64,000 bases of DNA, taken from positions 32,962 through 96,961 of the forward strand of contig NZ_FOWX01000001.1 in NCBI RefSeq assembly GCF_900115555.1. The letters run 5' to 3'. Numbering within the stretch: the stretch's first letter is position 1; every line of letters begins with the position of its first letter. Position numbers and translations under genes: made by a program. The stretch is from Pseudomonas borbori. GTDB lineage: Bacteria > Pseudomonadota > Gammaproteobacteria > Pseudomonadales > Pseudomonadaceae. A model generated the notes under the pieces. That model did no database searches. It was not told where the DNA came from and saw only the letters and a program-made list of their open reading frames with translations. Positions 62,389-64,000 of the stretch are shown here, in pieces.

Positions 62389-62553
62389 ATGGGTATCAGC
62401 ATCTGGCAGCTTCTTATCGTTCTGCTGATAGTGGTCATGTTATTCGGCAGTAAGCGACTGCGCAGCCTGGGTTCCGACCTGGGGGGGGCAATCGGCGGTT
62501 TTCGTAAATCGATGAGCGGCAAAGATTCGCCTGAGCCGCACGACCGTTCGTAG
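62389..62553 (+). CDS. tatE: TatA/TatE-family translocase component of the nos cluster
   Basis: A 54-residue protein, [20 protein letters not shown] then [20 protein letters not shown] and a short charged tail: the N-terminal helix, FG hinge and amphipathic helix of TatA/TatE. AAGGAG lies 8 nt before the ATG. A tatE gene closes the nosRZDFYL operon in P. stutzeri and would support export of folded NosZ through the Tat pathway. Confidence 0.9.
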   Translation: MGISIWQLLIVLLIVVMLFGSKRLRSLGSDLGGAIGGFRKSMSGKDSPEPHDRS

Positions 62554-62714
62554 GCAGGCCGAGCTGTAATCCTTCGGCTCGCCAACCCGGCTGGGCTGTT
62601 GGCTGGCGCGCCATTTATACCCTGGCAATATACAGGCGCCTCGCCGGCGGGCGCTCCTGGCATCGCCGACACCGCATGCCCCGCACTGCAGGCATTCTGT
62701 GCTGGGCGGCAAAG

Positions 62715-62728
62715 CTGATTGTGATCAA
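62715..62728. promoter_or_regulatory. ANR/DNR-like box upstream of the SDR gene
   Basis: CTGATTGTGATCAA differs from TTGAY-N4-RTCAA only at its first base. It is 136 bp before the SDR ATG. The sequence is suggestive but weaker than the perfect boxes elsewhere in the window. Confidence 0.45.
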
Positions 62729-62863
62729 GTCGCCCACCCTCTCTCTCACGGTAAAAAGGTCCTGTCGCGAGCAGCGTTGCTGCTCCGAATTGGAAACCGG
62801 TTGCCCACAATATCTCTCTGGGTGACCCAGCCGCTCGGTATCGCCGGGCATCGGAGAGCATTG

Positions 62864-63607
62864 ATGAGAAGCGAATTCCAGGATCGCCTGGCCGTGGTTA
62901 CCGGCGCCAGTTCCGGTATCGGCTTGGCGCTGTGCGCGGCCTTGTTGCAGCGCGGCGCCAAGGTGCTGGCCATGTCCCGTACTCTCGGCGGCTTGCCGGC
63001 ACTGCTGGAAACCTATGGTGAACGTTTGCACTGGCATGCCGGCGATGTGACCTGCCAGGAAGACCTGCACAGTCTCGCCCAGCAGGCTGCCTGTCTGGGG
63101 CCGGTGGATTACCTGGTGCCCAACGCCGGTATCGCAGAACTGGCTGACTGTCTCGACCTGAGCGCGTTCGACCGGCAATGGGCGGTCAATGGGGAGGGCG
63201 CCCTGAATACCCTGGCAGCGTTGCGCGACAAGCTGGCGAAGCCAGCTTCTGTAGTCTTCGTCAGCACCTTCCTGACCCATTCGACCTTTCCCGGGTTGGC
63301 CGCCTATATCGCCAGCAAAGCGGCTTTGACCGCGCAGGTGAAAACCATCGCGGTGGAGCTTGCAGCCTTGGATATGCGCATCAATATCGTCTCTCCAGGC
63401 CCTACAGCGACGGCGCTCTGGGGCACTCTGGGGTTGAGCGATGAACAGTTGGGCGATGTGGCCGATACGGTCACCAAGCGCCTGTTGCCTGGTCATTTTC
63501 TCGAGGCCGCGGCCGTGGCCAATGTCATTCTGTTCCAGCTGTCCCAAGGTGCCCGAGGCGTCTATGGCCAGGACTGGGTGGTGGACAACGGCTACACCCT
63601 GAGCTGA
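62864..63607 (+). CDS. Short-chain dehydrogenase/reductase
   Basis: The 247-residue SDR has the NAD(P) motif VVTGASSGIGLAL (about 10-22), NAG (VPNAGIAE), catalytic Ser (VVFVSTFLT) and Tyr-x3-Lys (AAYIASKAALTAQ). The substrate is unknown. CGGAGAGCATTG precedes the ATG at 62864; the longer frame back to 62699 has no ribosome-binding site. It directly follows the nos cluster and carries an ANR/DNR-like box, so anaerobic expression is possible but unproven. Confidence 0.85.
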   Translation: MRSEFQDRLAVVTGASSGIGLALCAALLQRGAKVLAMSRTLGGLPALLETYGERLHWHAGDVTCQEDLHSLAQQAACLGPVDYLVPNAGIAELADCLDLSAFDRQWAVNGEGALNTLAALRDKLAKPASVVFVSTFLTHSTFPGLAAYIASKAALTAQVKTIAVELAALDMRINIVSPGPTATALWGTLGLSDEQLGDVADTVTKRLLPGHFLEAAAVANVILFQLSQGARGVYGQDWVVDNGYTLS

Positions 63608-63698
63608 CCCGGCTGGGCTGCAGTCATATGTTTCATGCTGGTTCTGATGCGCTTGTGCAGGCTTGAAACGGGGCCAGGGTGGTCTTTGTCCTGCAATT

Positions 63699-63725
63699 CC
63701 AAGCCCTTGAAACTCAAGGGCTTGG
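63699..63725 (+). other. Perfect 12-bp hairpin after the SDR gene
   Basis: CCAAGCCCTTGA - AAC - TCAAGGGCTTGG forms a perfect stem-loop about 92 nt after the SDR stop and 125 nt before glnS. It lacks a 3' U-tract, so it may be a bidirectional transcript-end structure rather than a standard intrinsic terminator. Confidence 0.6.
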
Positions 63726-63849
63726 AAGCCTGGGCAAGTTGCGCGAACCGCGTGGGACGTGACCATGCGTATCGCGCCTGCTTCGGCTATGATAGGCGTT
63801 TTGTTTTGTCGGCCTCCCTGTGCCGCGCATCCGCATGATCAAGGACCCC

Positions 63850-64000
63850 ATGAGCAAGCCAGAGATTGTTGCCGCTTCGAACTTCCTTCGTCCCATCGTC
63901 CAGGCCGATCTGGACGCCGGCAAGCACACGAAGATCATCACCCGCTTCCCGCCGGAACCCAACGGCTACCTGCATATCGGCCATGCCAAGTCTATCTGTC
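63850..64000 (+). CDS. glnS: Glutaminyl-tRNA synthetase, 5' part (runs off the window)
   Basis: The first 50 codons encode [20 protein letters not shown] and the class I aminoacyl-tRNA synthetase region [19 protein letters not shown] with its HIGH motif and PPEPNG signature, typical of GlnRS. AAGGACCCC precedes the ATG. The gene is cut by the right end of the window. It is a housekeeping gene and marks the end of the denitrification cluster. Confidence 0.95.
   Translation, partial: MSKPEIVAASNFLRPIVQADLDAGKHTKIITRFPPEPNGYLHIGHAKSIC

Overview
The window is chromosomal DNA from a high-GC gammaproteobacterium, almost certainly a Pseudomonas of the denitrifying aeruginosa/mendocina/stutzeri breadth. 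The reasons are a MexT/MexS pair very like that of P. aeruginosa, the Pseudomonas-style narXL-narK1K2GHJI block, Dnr, ANR/DNR boxes of the form TTGAY-N4-RTCAA, and Pseudomonas-type intergenic palindromes. The species cannot be fixed from the sequence alone. No rRNA, tRNA, CRISPR array, prophage or intact insertion sequence was seen.

Layout. 0.2-7.1 kb (minus strand): a Bat aerotolerance-type operon (moxR, DUF58, DUF4381, batA, batB/C, batD). 7.2-9.4 kb: divergent mexT and mexS without mexEF-oprN next to them. 9.4-18.4 kb: nnrS, a four-helix membrane protein, dnrN facing norR across a shared NorR/sigma-54 control region, a HemN-like protein that has lost its radical-SAM cysteines, then moaB-moeA. 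18.6-22.7 kb: ubiUVT (oxygen-independent ubiquinone synthesis) and a PilJ-type chemoreceptor. 22.9-29.1 kb: dnr, a secreted tandem PilJ-domain protein, an outer-membrane porin, a beta-carbonic anhydrase and narL-narX. 29.3-41.2 kb: narK1-narK2-narG-narH-narJ-narI, a parvulin and moaA, closed by a rho-independent terminator. 41.4-46.7 kb: anaerobic ribonucleotide reductase nrdD, a separate 55-residue glycyl-radical peptide, nrdG, hemN and a second four-helix membrane protein. 46.8-52.1 kb (minus strand): norC-norB-norQ-norD preceded by a 36-residue membrane peptide; NorC carries two haem c domains. 52.8-54.0 kb: an acyl-CoA dehydrogenase. 54.3-62.6 kb: nosRZDFYL-tatE. After it come an SDR gene and the start of glnS.

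How it works together. The window holds respiration of nitrate to nitrite (NarGHI), NO to N2O (NorCB) and N2O to N2 (NosZ). No nitrite reductase (nirS/nirK) is present, so that step must be encoded elsewhere. Around the reductases sit nitrate/nitrite transport (NarK1/K2), Mo-cofactor synthesis (MoaA, MoaB, MoeA), anaerobic quinone, haem and dNTP synthesis (UbiUVT, HemN, NrdDG), NO defence (DnrN, NnrS) and nitrate sensing (NarXL and two PilJ proteins). Control is legible: ANR/DNR boxes precede the HemN-like gene, ubiU, narK1, nrdD, hemN and nosR; NarL-type 7-2-7 sites precede dnr, the porin and narK1; three GGT-N7-ACC NorR boxes and a sigma-54 promoter precede dnrN; a tandem NrdR box precedes nrdD.

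The most notable observations are the cysteine-less HemN paralogue, the split NrdD with a free-standing glycyl-radical peptide, the dihaem NorC in an alphaproteobacterial-style norCBQD operon with a micro-membrane protein, the soluble tandem PilJ protein beside dnr, and a small family of terminal-inverted-repeat elements scattered between these genes.
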